Notes: generated by a model not told the origin, from the sequence alone. Positions 44,033 through 61,101 are shown, counted from the stretch's first letter. The stretch is DNA of 64,000 bases from Nematostella vectensis (GCF_932526225.1 NC_064037.1:1922001-1986000); one strand, 5' to 3'. A program made the numbers and translations.

Positions 44033-44913
44033 ATGCCTATCCTTGAGATCCAAACCAATGTTCCAGCAGCTAATGTACCAGATAACTTTCTGAAGGAGTC
44101 CACAACACTGCTGGCGGGTCTCCTTGGCAAGCCAGAGTCGGTAAGTGCTTTTGCCTGACCATTCCATTACCTGTTTACCTTGTTCGCAAAACATGTCTGG
44201 CGTCGATTATTCAACTACAGTAGACGGCTTGCAGCCCCTTCTTAGGGGGGAGATTTCCTTGTTACGCACTAGCGTTTTTACTGACATTCGCCTACATTTT
44301 TTCACGCAATAAATTATTTCGACTTTGAGCATGCAGAGCCGCTCGTTCATGGAATCATATCAAGTGTAGGATCGAGTTAGGTCTTTAACAATCTTAACAA
44401 ACACAGAAGCTCCTGTTGTTTGGGTATTTTCGATTGGATGGGTGGGGGGATTATAGCGGAGGAAGAATGGAGAAAATTATCAATTTAGATTTACAGAACT
44501 CCCCCCCCCCCCCCCCCACCACATGTTTTCAAATGAGGGGCTGTTACTTTCCTGATAACCTTGTATTCTGTTTTAGTATGCACTGGTTTGCATTGAACCT
44601 GGCCTGAGACTGATGTTTGGTGGAACAACAGAACCTGCAGCAATTGTAAACCTTACCAACATAGGCCAACATGACCCCGCTACCACCAAACACAGAAGCA
44701 AGGTGATATCTAACCACATACAGAAAACACTTGGAGTGCCGGCAGATAGGTTAGCATTTTTCTTCTCAATCCAAACATTTTGGTGCTCAACAGATAACAC
44801 CTGGCTCTAGTGGATATTTCTGAATTTTTCTTCTCTTTTTTTAAAGGATGTACATCATCTTTCATGACAAGCAAAGATTTGAAGTGGGCTACAATGGAGC
44901 AACCTTCCATTAA
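44033..44913 (+). CDS. MIF / D-dopachrome tautomerase family protein, 115 aa
   Basis: Exons 44033-44140, 44577-44749 and 44847-44913 join in frame to exactly 115 codons, the standard length of MIF. The mature N-terminus would be Pro (MPILEIQTN), the catalytic base of the tautomerase fold, and a Lys follows in LLGKPES at about residue 33. The C-terminal strand reads MYIIFHDKQRFEVGYNGATF. The Cys-x-x-Cys of vertebrate MIF is absent (AAIV at that place) and the usual Asn near residue 97 is Ile, so tautomerase substrate preference may differ. MIF proteins are trimeric, leaderless cytokine-like enzymes. Three exons match the usual MIF gene structure. MIF versus DDT cannot be settled by eye. A poly-C run lies in intron 1. 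Confidence 0.93.
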
Positions 44914-45020
44914 CTAGCTACAGCAAGAGTTACTGGACTGGAGGATTGTGAAGATGAAGACAATCCATAAAATAGTGAAAAAAAAAATGCAGCTTTTGTT
45001 GTCTGCAGGTCATGTCAGTG

Positions 45021-45026
45021 AATAAA
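45021..45026 (+). promoter_or_regulatory. Polyadenylation signal AATAAA for the MIF-family gene
   Basis: AATAAA occurs about 108 bp past the stop codon of the MIF-family gene. Confidence 0.5.
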
Positions 45027-45986
45027 GTTATGATTGAGCTATAAGCAGTTTTAAAAACTGTATAGAAAAATATATAGATGTTAACCTAGTTTACCAGCAA
45101 AATAAAATAAAACTTTTGAGATCTCAGAATTGTTTATTCTTTCTTCATGAGCTTTGTAGACAACCAAGGGGGGTTTGGCTTTGCCTTGACGAGCAAATAA
45201 TTTTCTGATGAATCACCACAGCTCTCCTAAATGCTGTCTTTTCTGAAACCAAAATTGATTCCAAAATTGTTTACACTGCTATTCTGGGTCTGTATGACCT
45301 GAAGGTTGAGGTGAAGACTTTGTTTATCATGGATCTCCCAGAATGCTTTGCAATCTGCAATGGCAGTAATAAGGTTTCATCAGAAGATTTCAAGGAGTGG
45401 ACATTGTGTATGAGTCCATTAAAATAGATCAGAATGAAGGTATCCACTGTGTCTTGAGTTGTGTTTGCAGATCTCTTTCCCTTGTATGTCATTTTTCTCT
45501 GCTGTTTTTCCTTGTTCGGTTTGACATTCAAGTGACATTTGCCTTGTCAGGGGCATTGGAAAAAGGGGACAGATCTCTTCACAGACAGGGATGCCAAACT
45601 CCACCCCCCCCCCACCCATCTCTTTCAAAGAGGTCTAGCAAAGGGGTGAAAAGGTTATAACAGATTAAATAATGATATAGATAAATATTAAAGATGACAT
45701 ATCAAATGTAATAAGGCTTTTGTCAAAGAAAATGAAACAAATACTGTGCTGTATTTTTTAAGAACCAATATTCTTATTTTAGAGCTTTTGTAAATCCTAC
45801 AGGAATTTTTCAAGGACCAATGTTTTAATGATACTTCCACATCATATTTTAGTTATAATTTCACTCACATCACAAAACCATGTTTCCAGCCTAGCTTAAC
45901 AAAAAAAAAAAAGCCTGGTAAAGCTGCCTGTACTACTGAAGGGATGGTGACTATAACACCAGTCTTGTTGGCCTTTGATGGCATAT
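45027..45986. other. Intergenic DNA between MIF-family and aldolase 3' ends
   Basis: The two genes converge here. There is a poly-C tract (about 45603-45615) and AT-rich sequence. A short open stretch near 45256-45420 has no identifiable family. Nothing else is supported. Confidence 0.45.
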
Positions 45987-48730
45987 CTAGTACTGGTGGT
46001 TGGCTACAAACAGGCTCTGGTCACCAGCAAGACTCTGTCCACCGGCATACTTCCCCATGGCAGCCTGGCCATTAGCCTTGGCACGTTTCAGGAACTCTTC
46101 CTGGCCGGCCTTCACACAACCAGACTTGCCGCTCCATGCCTTGAGCGCACTGGCTTGGAGAGCTCGCCCAAAAGAGAAGGTCAGTTTCCAGGGCTTCTTT
46201 CCTTTAGACAGAAAAAGCAAGCAGCATCGTATCAACCACAAGCAAACCAGGCAACAACAACAAAGTTTTTGAACCCTGTAAGGCTAAGACAAGACCACTA
46301 AGTAATTTTGTACTTGGCTGTACCTAGCTCTCTGTTGAAAAATATACCCCACCTCCCCCAGGGGATTATAAGTTTGCATAACTGTACACATCTCTTAAAA
46401 AAAGGTTGCACTCAGAGAATTCACATGAAGCAGCCCTTAAGTGGTTTACAAATAAATAAGAAAATAACCGTAAATCAGAAGAACTCTAGGTTTGAATTAT
46501 TGATCATATAACTGTAATCATTCACATTTAGAGAGCAACCATTAATACATTACCTATAAGCCACTTTAATAAACATGAATTCTCCAGGGCAATCATATAT
46601 GAAATAGGTGTATATTAAAAAAAAAAAGAAACTTAAGTAAAACAATCTAAATACTCTAAGCTCCTAAGATCAGTTCAAATGTGATTTGATGTATTCTTAT
46701 CACACAGTAACCTCCTTATCAGCAATGCCTCAACCCTTGTTGCTTGAAGTTATTCTCAATATCAATTTTTGTTAATTCCACATTGATCACGAACACTTCT
46801 AGTATCATCACCTTACACACAGATGTACTACTCACCCTGATATTGGTTAATGGCATTCAGGTGAATTGTAGCCTGCTCCTCTGACTGGCCACCCGACAGG
46901 AAGGTCACGCCAGGCATGGCAGGGGGGACGGTGCGGGCCAGAGCAGTAACAGTGGCTTGTGCACACTGTTCTGGAGTATACTTAGTAGGGCAGCTCTGAC
47001 CTTGATAAGAAATGAGTATAAAGACACATTACACCACACTATTGGTAGATTTAAAGGAGTAGAAGCATCATTTTTATTCTAGAAGACTTTTCAGAGGAAC
47101 TCTAGAATACCAGACCTTGTGTTTGCCTATCCAAACAAAGATACATACAATGAGTGAAGTCATGACAATATACGTGTTCTACCATAGAGGCTGAATGTTT
47201 TTTTAGAATACAATAAAAACCACAAAAATGAACAAAATTAGTTAATAAAGCATGGTGCCCACTGGTGAGGTAACAATATAACAACACAGCCATACACTGT
47301 TCTATTGTAACATAAGCCCGGCCCACAGGGTGAGGAAAATTTCAGGCACACTCTTTGTTCACTGCTTCGAGAGGCCAAAAGTGTGTGGACATAGATTAAC
47401 TTTGCCAACTGAGGCAAAATTCTCTCCTGATTGAACTGTGAGTTTTTTATTTCAGTGCACGGCTGAAAGCTTCCTCACCCTGTGCCCCAGGGCTATAACA
47501 CCATAATATGGATGCTAACACATGAGAAAAAAAACACATTTTTTTCCTCTTAAAGCCCTGTCAAACCTATGTTTTTTCTCTTGCGGCTCGTTTCCAAAAA
47601 TAATTGCAAGTTGCACACATATTTTGTTGCGTGTGACAACCCTCCCTTGCATATTGTTTTGCATTTCTCAAAGTCGCATGCAAAGTAGAACGCTCTTCTA
47701 CTTTTTGCAACAAATTGCTTCAAGTCGCAGGAAAAACTTCACATGGAACAGGGCGTGTGCGACCTGAAACAATTTTTTTGCGAGACAAGGCTTGATAACA
47801 AAATTGATCTAGCCCTGTTAATTCCTTGACCTCCTTACCCATGCCATTTTGTACTTTTGTATTAATTCAGATGGCTGGAAAAAGTTTTGTAAGAGTAAAG
47901 AATGATGAACACTACCAGTCACTTCTGGGATTAAACGCTTATAATTTTAAAAAGCCTTTTTATGACAATTGACACAACAATGTACAGGAGCAAATGGCCT
48001 CCTAAAAGGTTGTACATTCGTACATACCAGCTGTAACCATGTTTGGCTTAAGAAGAGTGCCTTCCAGGTAGATATGATGGTCCATCAAGGCCTTGTAGGT
48101 AGCAGACAGAACAGCTTCGGTGACTTTTTGTGCTCTCTCGAGTGTATGATCGCCATCGCAAAGGACTTCGGGTTCGACAATAGGTACAAGGCCATTTTGT
48201 TGACAGATACTCGCATATCGTGCGAGAACGTTCGCATTTTCTTTCATGGCCAGCTCAGAGGGAGTATAGTCAGTGATCTTCAGCACACAACGCCACTTGG
48301 CAAAGTCGCAGCCGTCTTTCTTGTACTGGGCACATCGCTCTCCAAGTCCATCCAGGCCTTGGGTTGTTGTTTCTCCGGCGTCGGTCCCTGCAAGGACCAC
48401 GACACCCTTGTCGACCTTGATACCGGGGATAATGCCTTGGTCTCGCAGAAGCCTCACAAACGGTGTTCCATCGTCAGCCTTCTGGTACACGGTCTCGTGA
48501 AAGAGGATGACCCCGCTGATGGCATTACTCATTTCCTTTCCGCTAGTGAACAGAAGTTGCCGATAAAGGCGACGGTTCTCTTCAGTGTTCTCCACTCCAA
48601 TGTTCGCTAGTCGCTTTCCCATCGTCCCGGTGCTTTCATCTGCTGCAAGGATGCCTTTACCATCAGCAACGATGGCTTCGGCAATCCTTTTCAGCTCGGC
48701 TTTCAGTTCGGGAGTCAAAGGAGCGTCCAT
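45987..48730 (-). CDS. Class I fructose-bisphosphate aldolase, 360 aa
   Basis: Exons 48730-48028, 47000-46836 and 46201-45987 join in frame (1083 nt). The enzyme cleaves fructose 1,6-bisphosphate to dihydroxyacetone phosphate and glyceraldehyde 3-phosphate in cytosolic glycolysis. Visible signatures: [17 protein letters not shown] (about residues 24-40), LLFTSGKEM, the GIKVDKG segment with an active-site Lys, [14 protein letters not shown], and [11 protein letters not shown] carrying the Schiff-base lysine. It also has [13 protein letters not shown], the [12 protein letters not shown] motif and the conserved C-terminal Tyr (VANHQY). Length matches the animal family (about 363). The start ATG at 48730 aligns with the usual N-terminus. 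Exon 1 is unusually long (703 nt) and holds most of the barrel. No damage seen; surely functional. Confidence 0.97.
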
Positions 48731-49305
48731 TTTTGCGTTTTATTTGAGGAGTGAATACGAAGTGATGCTTTAGCTTGACGCAAGAGAAAGTAGAATTTGA
48801 CGTTGCAAAGATTAGCTGGCCACGCAGGTGTACTCTGATTGGTCCGAATTAAGGGCTATTGTTATTCAGCTAATCAGAGTGCAGGCCTTGGGTGTGCGGG
48901 CTATCACGCACACGTTGACAGAAAATTCATTATATTTTTTTCCCAAAAGTATTTTTGTAGAATAGCCCTTTTATATCGCACTCAAAATAAAAAGTCACAC
49001 AATAGCTACAGAAGCTAGCATTCTTTTAAATACTGGTATCACAATTTGATAAAGAGTTTAAGACATATTCTCTCTTTAATCAAGCATTTGATTTTGTGTG
49101 TTTGATTAAGAAGGAGAAAAGAAATCCCTGGAGATTTATGTAGGCGGTGAAATTTGCTGTTTGCAATGTAATATTACCATATAATTACAATCAAAGATAT
49201 TACCTTCAAATTATTCATTTGTGTCACATGTCTCGCACACACCCCCTACACACCCGATGGCTGAGCCATCGTACAGTGTGGCCAGCAGCTTATACAAAGT
49301 TCAAA
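48731..49305. promoter_or_regulatory. Divergent intergenic region between aldolase and RMND1
   Basis: The two genes are transcribed away from each other with 575 bp between start codons, so both promoters lie here. No clear core promoter motif is visible. An inverted AATCAGAGT-like pair occurs near 48836-48882. Confidence 0.45.
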
Positions 49306-54307
<5,002 letters not shown>

Positions 54308-55167
54308 AGACAGAGGCAAAGGATGCTTTTTTATTAGTAGACGTTATAGTGAAGGAAAACAAGTGACAGCAGGATGAGTGAAGCGATACAACAATCAAAC
54401 AATGCAACCAAGAAACTCAAGGGGTGAAACTTGTAACACCTTGCATTGCATTCCATTCAGCCAGTGATTTAGATACCAGACTTAATACATCACCAATAAA
54501 ATAATGGAGTCAGTATGAAAGTAAAATTATAACGCTTCGTCTTTTCTTCTTTCCCTGCCTGATTTTTTCCTGGGTTTCAAGATACTACGATAGAGCCTTG
54601 TTATTCGGTATAAGTCTCTTTTGAGATGTGTCTCGCTTCCCCCCTTTAGGTTTAGACTGTGCAGCGAGCGTTTCTGTGAGTTAGAACGCGCACAAATTTG
54701 TGAGAGTGCAAAACAGAAAGGGAAGGGAACAAGAGGAGACTTCCCCCCCCCCTCCCCTCACCCTAATATTTTAGTTTGCCTCACTTTACGTGCGGTCGTC
54801 ACCCAGGGAAAACTGGTTTCCAGGGGAATATTAGAACGCAAACTATTGGACCATATTTCTTTTATTCTGCACTGTACACCAGAGCTAGTGTCTATATATT
54901 TCAAAATCTTTGAATTATTTTACTGTTATACGTTCATCTCTTTTATTCATTTATCTGTTGATAAATTCCTCTCTTCATATAACTTTGATTTCGATTTAAT
55001 CTGAGCCCTTACACTTTTAAGATTATTTTTTGTCGTGCTTATAGTGGTGGTTTTACCCATGTCCTGAAAAAATGCTATGATTGCCTTGAAGCCGCCTTTT
55101 AGCGATTTGGAAGGCGGGGGGAGGGGGGAGGGGGGAGGGGGGGGGGGGGCTAGGAATGGCGGTGATG
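54308..55167. other. Intergenic DNA between RMND1 and the Hv1-like gene 3' ends
   Basis: RMND1 and the Hv1-like gene converge. Contents: poly-C run at about 54744-54754, G-rich tract at about 55114-55150, and no supportable exon. Confidence 0.5.
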
Positions 55168-55400
55168 CGGTTATATTCTACTTGGTCTCGTGAAGTACTC
55201 TTTTTGTGGTTTTGTAGTGTGATATATTCTACTTGGTCTCGTAAAGTACCCTCTCTGTGGTTTTGTAGTGTGTTATATTCTACTTGGCCTCGTAAAGTAC
55301 CCTCTCTTTGGTTTTGTAGTGTGTTATACTCTACTTGGTTTCGTGAAGTACCCTCTCTGTGGTTTTGTAGTGTGTTTTATTCTACTTGGTTTCGTGAAGT
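55168..55400. repeat. About 51-bp array containing the last codons and stop of the Hv1-like gene, 5 copies
   Basis: On the minus strand the coding sequence ends CTTCACGAAACCAAGTAG and is followed by AATAAAACACACTACAAAAC and a GAGAGGGTACTTCACG segment that repeats. Each downstream unit carries CACGAAACCAAGTAG-like sequence, that is, copies of the final codons with the stop. The AATAAA directly after the first stop could serve as polyadenylation signal. Confidence 0.88.
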
Positions 55401-58400
55401 GATTCCCTCTCGGTGTGCAATGTCTCTGTGGCGCTACTTGTTGGCCGCTTACTTCGTCCATCACTCTCGTCAATCAACTCGTACAACTCTTCACGAAACT
55501 CGATTATATCTGTCAAGAGATAAGAAAAGGTTGGATATAGACTGATGTCTCTGTTGCACATTTCCTGCTTGGAGGTTCCAAGGGACAGAATAACTCGTAG
55601 GCCATCCATCTCGATATTTATCTTTTTACATTTCAAAAAATGTTCAACGAGCTCCCCTCCGCTCCAAGAATCCGTCAGTTAACCCAACGCTAGCACATTT
55701 CTTAAGACAAAAAGCGTCTACTTTTTTCATTTGTTCTAAGCAAAACTTTACACAAAGAGAAAACGTTGAACCTTCGTTTGCCGTCCGTCCTCTAGAGTTC
55801 CCCACAGGCACGTACACAAAGGGGTGTGCACCCCCCCCCCCCCCCCTTGGCGGCCTAAAAGTGGGTCATTTCTTATTAAGGAATCTCAGAATACTATGCT
55901 TTTTTCGTATGATACCTATGACTGCGCACCCCCCTCAACAAATCCTGGGTACGCGCCTGTTCCCCTAATGACTCACTCACTATCCGACTCATGGCTGGTT
56001 TTTAGTAGATTCAGAGGTTCCTTAAGACACGTTGGCCCACTCGGAGGATTATGCCTTTACTTACAGGGTAACCACTTAGTGAACCACAAAGATTATGTTT
56101 CTTATGAAATGTTATAGGTGTAATTCAATCTCCCCTCCCTACCCCTGCCCTTGCGCATCCCCACAACATTTACAATTCCTATCTCTAGGCTACTAGTGGT
56201 TTTATAGACGTCTTACTTGTTATAACACGGCAGACTCGCCAGAGACGCAACCCGATAACAAACCCTAACGATTTCCAAGCCTTGCTTGTGTGTGTTGCGC
56301 TAAAAATGGAGAACCATCTTCATTATACAACTACTCAAAGCTACGAGATTTCTTTGCGACTATAAGCAGCCGTCTTGCAAATTTCAGAATACACAATTCC
56401 TCCTCCCTCCCCTCCATTATCTCTGCAACGGCGCATATAGATTTCCTAAGCGCCAAACTCCCTAGCTACGACACTTTGTAAGGAATTTCTGTGAACTTAT
56501 TTTAAGTAGCGATTTATGTTTCTCAGTGTTAGTTGTTTGTGGCTATGTGATGCCATTTTAATCGGCTAATTTTATCGATCCCTACCTTAGGAGGATTTCG
56601 ACGATCAGTGCAGTGATAACTATGACCGCATCAAAAATCTACAGGAAAAAGAAAAAGTGCACGTCGTGAAAATGTTACCATCTACCACTACATTTACCCA
56701 CTAGCTTTACCTCAAGCTTCTCGATCTTGAAATACTCGATGCCAAGAGCGAACAGTTTCAAGAACACCTGAAAAGAGAGAAGTGGCGACTTTGTAGCCAA
56801 ATTCGTTGTTGCGCGACCTCCAAAATTCCTTTTTTCGTTTGGGAATAGCGCGTAGTCAATCAAACCAAACAATCAAAACCAGACAAACCGCCCCCAAAGC
56901 TTTTGTCTGACTACGCGCTATTCCAAAACGAGACAAGGATTTTGGATTCGCCGTGTGGTCGCGCAACAACGGATTTGGCTGTAAAGGGTCTCTATGAGCT
57001 GCTATTTTGTCTGTCTAGCAAAATACCAAGAGAGCATTATTGGCTAATCTGGGAAATTTTTGATATTTTAGAATGAATCTGGTTAAATGAATTATAAAGC
57101 TCTAGTTCTAGATGGTCATATCAAGGTGCACTTCCACAGTAACAGAGGTGGAGCTGATTAGGGGTCTTTAAATTTATTTTTATTTTTTTATTATTTATTT
57201 TTAGAAATCCTCTTTCTTGAGTTAAACGCAAAACGGAAGTGAAAAAAACTTACCTCTAAAGCAAAGATCGCTAGAATCGATATACCGACAAAGTGGAGCA
57301 ACCTTGATGCAAAATGCTGTTCGCTATCTACAAGCGGACGACTTGCGTTAGTGTTAAAAAGTCGTGAATTGATTGCGAAGCGAAAGTTATCTTTCTTAGA
57401 TACAAAGCTAGATTTTAAATTCACCAAAAAGGAGGATGAATGTAATCAAAAACCTAATCTACTACATCACATGAGGCTCAAACCATTGCTCGGCAAGATT
57501 CTCTTAGTCACCTATCAGACCTTTATCCGATTCAATTCACACAAATGATAGTACATCATACGACAGCTAGAAATGTCTCATCTGATATTGCTGTTTATGT
57601 AGACACAAATCTGACTCACCATTTATGGCATTCAGAGAGATACACATCAAAACGAGGTTGATGGCGACTTCGACGAGGACCAGTAAGATGATTGTAAACT
57701 GCCACGTGATCCCTGTCAGCATTTTCCCAAGTGATGTCCTTAAAATTCTTAATTAAATAGCATTACAAGAGGTTTAGGTACGACAATACGTAGTTTGCTT
57801 GGTAATAAAGCGACCCCATCACATCCATTCTTTCCCCTACCCACATCCCCCTTGCATCCATTCCTTCGTGCTACGGCGTCGGTTCAGGTTTTGGAACGTC
57901 TGTCGCTTGCCATCTTCGGCTGTCTGCTCCACGCTTTGAAAAAAGGCAGAAGTAGAAAATCATAAATGTTCAAATGATAAAGATCATAAAAAAAAGAATG
58001 AGCGCGGAACTAAAAAACCCGCGAGAATAAGGTTGAGCTATAACCATAAATGTTTATTACGACCATCAAGTGTGCGCGCGTTTTTTTTATGTGCGGTTTA
58101 AATTTCGTCATGTAATTTGCATATTTTTCTTATTCCGGGGAAAATCCATTAGTCTCCAGCGCGATAAATGTAGTTGTTAGCTTGATTCTTTAATTCTACT
58201 CAGCGAATCCAATATTATTGCGATAATAAACTGCGACTATTACTTTCAGCAAATTATTCGACTAAATAACCTATAGAAGTAATTTCGCTTCAGTTTTCGA
58301 CACTTTTTAAAGGGCGGATTTCATTTGAGTATTTTCGCTGTGAAAATGTTATACAAAGATTTATAGTGTGATAAATTTTGTACCTATTTAATGTTTCGCA

Positions 58401-58700
58401 GCATCCACACAAGCTTGACAAAACACCACTACTCTTATTCACAATAAAGTAGTACAATTCACATTGCAGTAGGATTAAATGCAAAATTCATTTATAATTT
58501 CATTTTTTAAAGCGTTTTGACAGATGTCTTCCACTCATACAGATAACGAACAAACCCAGCACAAAACGCACGGAAACCAACAAAACCGTTTTCAAATAAA
58601 CCATTCCCAAGAATAAGCCTTTCGCTTCTTCAAATTGGAAATATTTTAAATCAAACCGTTTTAAATGTAGAGCAACATACCTCTCGACTTTCTCCGCCAT
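55382..58700 (-). CDS. Hv1-like voltage-gated proton channel, 203 aa
   Basis: Eight exons join in frame (612 nt): 58700-58681, 57933-57841, 57738-57620, 57327-57254, 56767-56711, 56638-56586, 56284-56217 and 55509-55382. S1 is ITWQFTIILLVLVEVAINLV. S2 contains HFVGISILAIFALEVFLKLF with the expected His, Phe and Glu. S3 begins IFDAVIVITALIVEI with the expected Asp. S4 is LGFVIGLRLWRVCRVITN with three Arg at the Hv1 spacing. A charged C-terminal segment (EFREELYELIDESDGRS) follows. It lacks a pore domain, as Hv1 does; the channel conducts protons across the plasma membrane. Oddities by eye alignment: the S1 selectivity-filter Asp is Glu, the S1 Glu seven residues on is Leu, and the S3-S4 His ligand for zinc is Lys. 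The C-terminal coiled coil looks short. The exon 2 donor is the least certain boundary. Confidence 0.85.
55805..55965. mobile_element. Fragment of the dispersed poly-C/CGCGCCTG repeat family
   Basis: GGCACGTACACAAAGGGGTG followed by a C run of about 17, and CAAATCCTGGGTACGCGCCTG at the end, resemble the repeat at 28225-28560. It lies in the last intron of the Hv1-like gene. Confidence 0.5.
56790..56995. mobile_element. About 205-bp foldback element in Hv1-like gene intron 4
   Basis: Arms TTTGTAGCCAAATTCGTTGT and ACAACGGATTTGGCTGTAAA are inverted. Inner parts GCGCGACC / GGTCGCGC and GGGAATAGCGCGTAGTCA / TGACTACGCGCTATTCC also pair. Non-coding. Confidence 0.85.
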
Positions 58701-60169
58701 TGAGCTGCCTCGTACACCTGTCTTATGGAATCAAACTCTCATGTCAACGAAACTCGTCTAGATCTCCTCACTTAGAGAAATACCCTTTAAGCCCCTCTAA
58801 ACCAGTGTATTTCGACACTGAAACCCAATTTACAGGAATGTTGGGAGAGTTTTAAATTGGCGCATCGCCTTGCGAAGTCGAGTGTTCATATGGTAGTTTG
58901 ATACCGGATGTACTGTCATTGTTATGTGTTAGGAATTACTAATGGGGCATTTGCTTCTCAGGGATTTGTTGTTTTTGCATATGGAAATAAGTTCGACCGA
59001 AGAGGCTTCCTGTTAGCGCTAATGGTCTAAATTTAACGAAAAAAAAAAGTTGCGTTTCTAGATGTGTCGTAATTACTTTTGGGAGCAAGTACAAGGCACG
59101 TAAGTAAGAGGGTGCGAGTCCAACACCTCCCCCCTTAACAATGTGTATTATTTGTTTATCGAAAGATCATCAAATATCATACTTTCTATTTGATATTTAC
59201 GACTATTGAATCTGGCTGACTAACATAAACGTGGGAGCGAAAAAGATCCCGTAGAATTTATGAATGGTTGGTTCCTAAAACAATAGGATTTACTAGAGAA
59301 AAGGTGTTTTTAGCTCTTATCTTAGCTTTTATCTACATGAGCTAATTATTCAACCCCAGAGAAAAAACACTTCTATAAAACAATACACTGAAGATATCAA
59401 CACTTGCTTTAATTTCAATTTAAGTTCTCAGTTAATAACAATTTTGTTTACTAGAAGTATACACTCTTTTTTTTATTAGAATTTTTATAAGAACGTCCAG
59501 AACTGAGATTCCACCAAATTTGAAAGCATATGCTAAGAACATGCCGAGGCTCAAGATAGCAGAAAAAAATCTCTTTTTTAAGTCCTGATGCGTTCTAAAA
59601 TGCAGAAACAAATTGTGCACATAGTAATGACCTTATTATTGCTATTGATCATTAGTGTAATTCTCTCCCTAATTATTCATTGGGTATTATAAATTATAAG
59701 ATTATCTTATATACACTAAAATTTAAGAACATCGTTAAGAACATATTCAGCTTTAAATTGTCCCAAAAATAAGAACGGCCCAGCCTCAACTGAAAACTAG
59801 ACGTTCTTATATAAAAAGTGTAATGCCTTTTCGTTTAGCAAAAAAAAAGAGAGGAAAAAAGAAAAGAAAAAACGCTTGTATATCAATTATATTATGCCAC
59901 TTTATGTGCTTTTTGACACGTCTCATGTAATTACCTCAAAATCTATATGTTGTGCCAATATGTTTAGCAAAAAATATACTGTGATGAAAGCTTTTTGCCC
60001 CAGAACAATGGACAATGCATGGATGATTACTTATAATAGAAAAATGAAGTTCATTGCATTGTTTTCATTGGGCTTGATTTCTGAACCTTTTTTTACATGT
60101 GACCCACGCGTATTATGAATAAAAGGAACCAGGACGAAGAACCACAAGTCGTATGACTCTTGTTTAAAC
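58701..60169. other. Intergenic DNA upstream of the Hv1-like gene
   Basis: AT-rich, with the Hv1-like promoter presumably just above 58700. Open frames such as 59432-59620 and 59876-60118 show no recognisable motif. Nothing else is supported. Confidence 0.45.
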
Positions 60170-60175
60170 TTTATT
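60170..60175 (-). promoter_or_regulatory. Possible polyadenylation signal for the minus-strand ORF at 60575-60838
   Basis: TTTATT on the plus strand, about 400 bp past the ORF stop in its direction of transcription. Confidence 0.3.
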
Positions 60176-60363
60176 ACAAAGGTGCAACTGAACTAAAGTA
60201 ACGAGGCCACGAGTGTGAGTCCCGTGCTTTCTTAGCAACCCCTGCTGCAAGCTCTATGACGTATTATTACATGATTGACACGGTTTCCATTGTTTTCTGT
60301 AGGGCTTTATTTCACGTACAAACCTAATTAATATGCGACTAGCTAAGAGCCCGGGGAGGGTTT

Positions 60364-60528
60364 TGATATTCAGCAGGGAAAACCGGCTGATGAATTGAAT
60401 TTGATTGCTCATTATAAATGCAAGGGATGTATAAAAATACATCCCGGGGAAGCTCGTATATATCCCTTGCATTTCTAATGAGCAATTAAATCAATTCACT
60501 ACTTGCACTCTTCCAGCTGAATATCATA
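60364..60528. mobile_element. Foldback element, about 165 bp
   Basis: Outer arms TGATATTCAGC / GCTGAATATCA and inner arms GATTGCTCATTATAAATGCA / TGCATTTCTAATGAGCAATT are inverted copies around GGATGTATAAAAATACATCC, itself a hairpin. Non-coding. Confidence 0.82.
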
Positions 60529-60574
60529 TATTTTCCCAAATCTATTGGACCATACATATGGCAACCTTCGAAAA

Positions 60575-60838
60575 TTAATTTCTTACAGGCCTTGTCAGGT
60601 ACGAACAGCCCACACCGTGTTGGTTTTCGTGTTCTCCGGAATCCTGTTGTAGCTTGTCGTCCTTTCTCTTCTCGACTTCTTCACTTAGAATCGTAATATT
60701 TAAGGTTCTTTTTCCTTGTTTAAAACAAATTGGATGTTTAATCCCGTCTATATCGCCTCCAAGGATCGTCCCGACAAGATCGAAATCCGGAAGAAACTGT
60801 TCGGCTTGCGAAAACGTATACATTGTCAGTTCGGACAT
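60575..60838 (-). CDS. Unrecognised 87-aa ORF next to the copy 2 insertion
   Basis: Begins at ATG 60838 (MSELTMYTFSQAEQFLPDFD, then LVGTILGGDIDGIKHP) and ends in a Lys/Asp/Gln-rich tail. The sequence looks host-like and coding (mixed composition, no repeats), but I do not recognise a family. It may be a small single-exon gene, or the first exon of a gene spliced from a donor near 60612. The terminus of element copy 2 lies only 41 bp upstream of the ATG, so its promoter has been displaced or disrupted unless the element supplies one. Confidence 0.4.
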   Translation of the reverse strand: MSELTMYTFSQAEQFLPDFDLVGTILGGDIDGIKHPICFKQGKRTLNITILSEEVEKRKDDKLQQDSGEHENQHGVGCSYLTRPVRN

Positions 60839-60899
60839 GTCTTTGTCGCTCTTTATCTCAGAAAATTACAAGCGTTATGGGGGGGACTGGGGACTTTCA

Positions 60900-61080
60900 T
60901 AGAACGCGAATCGCCCCTCCGGGCCTCCCAGCCCCATTTTAGGCTTGGGAGGTGCGCTGGGCCCCTCCGGGCCCCCCAGTCCCATTTTAGGCTTGGGAGG
61001 TGCGCTGGGCCCCTCCGACCCCTCCAACCCCATTTTAGGCTTGGGAGGCGCGGCGCGCCCCTCCGAGCCCCCCAGCCCCG
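60900..61080. repeat. Three G/C-rich subterminal direct repeats of copy 2
   Basis: Three units of about 55 bp built on CCCCATTTTAGGCTTGGGAG followed by GTGCGCTGGGCCCCTCC. The last unit grades into the block shared with copy 1 (CCCCAGCCCCGT). Confidence 0.85.
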
Positions 61081-61101
61081 TCTCGTGCAGATGAGGCCCC
61101 G

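Noticed and set aside
45256-45420. Open frame between the MIF-family and aldolase genes
   Set aside because: No recognised family, no start or splice context; may be a gene relic but cannot be supported.
59432-59620. Minus-strand ORF with a hydrophobic stretch near the Hv1-like gene, considered as another exon
   Set aside because: The Hv1-like gene closes in frame without it, and it does not align with any transmembrane segment of the family.
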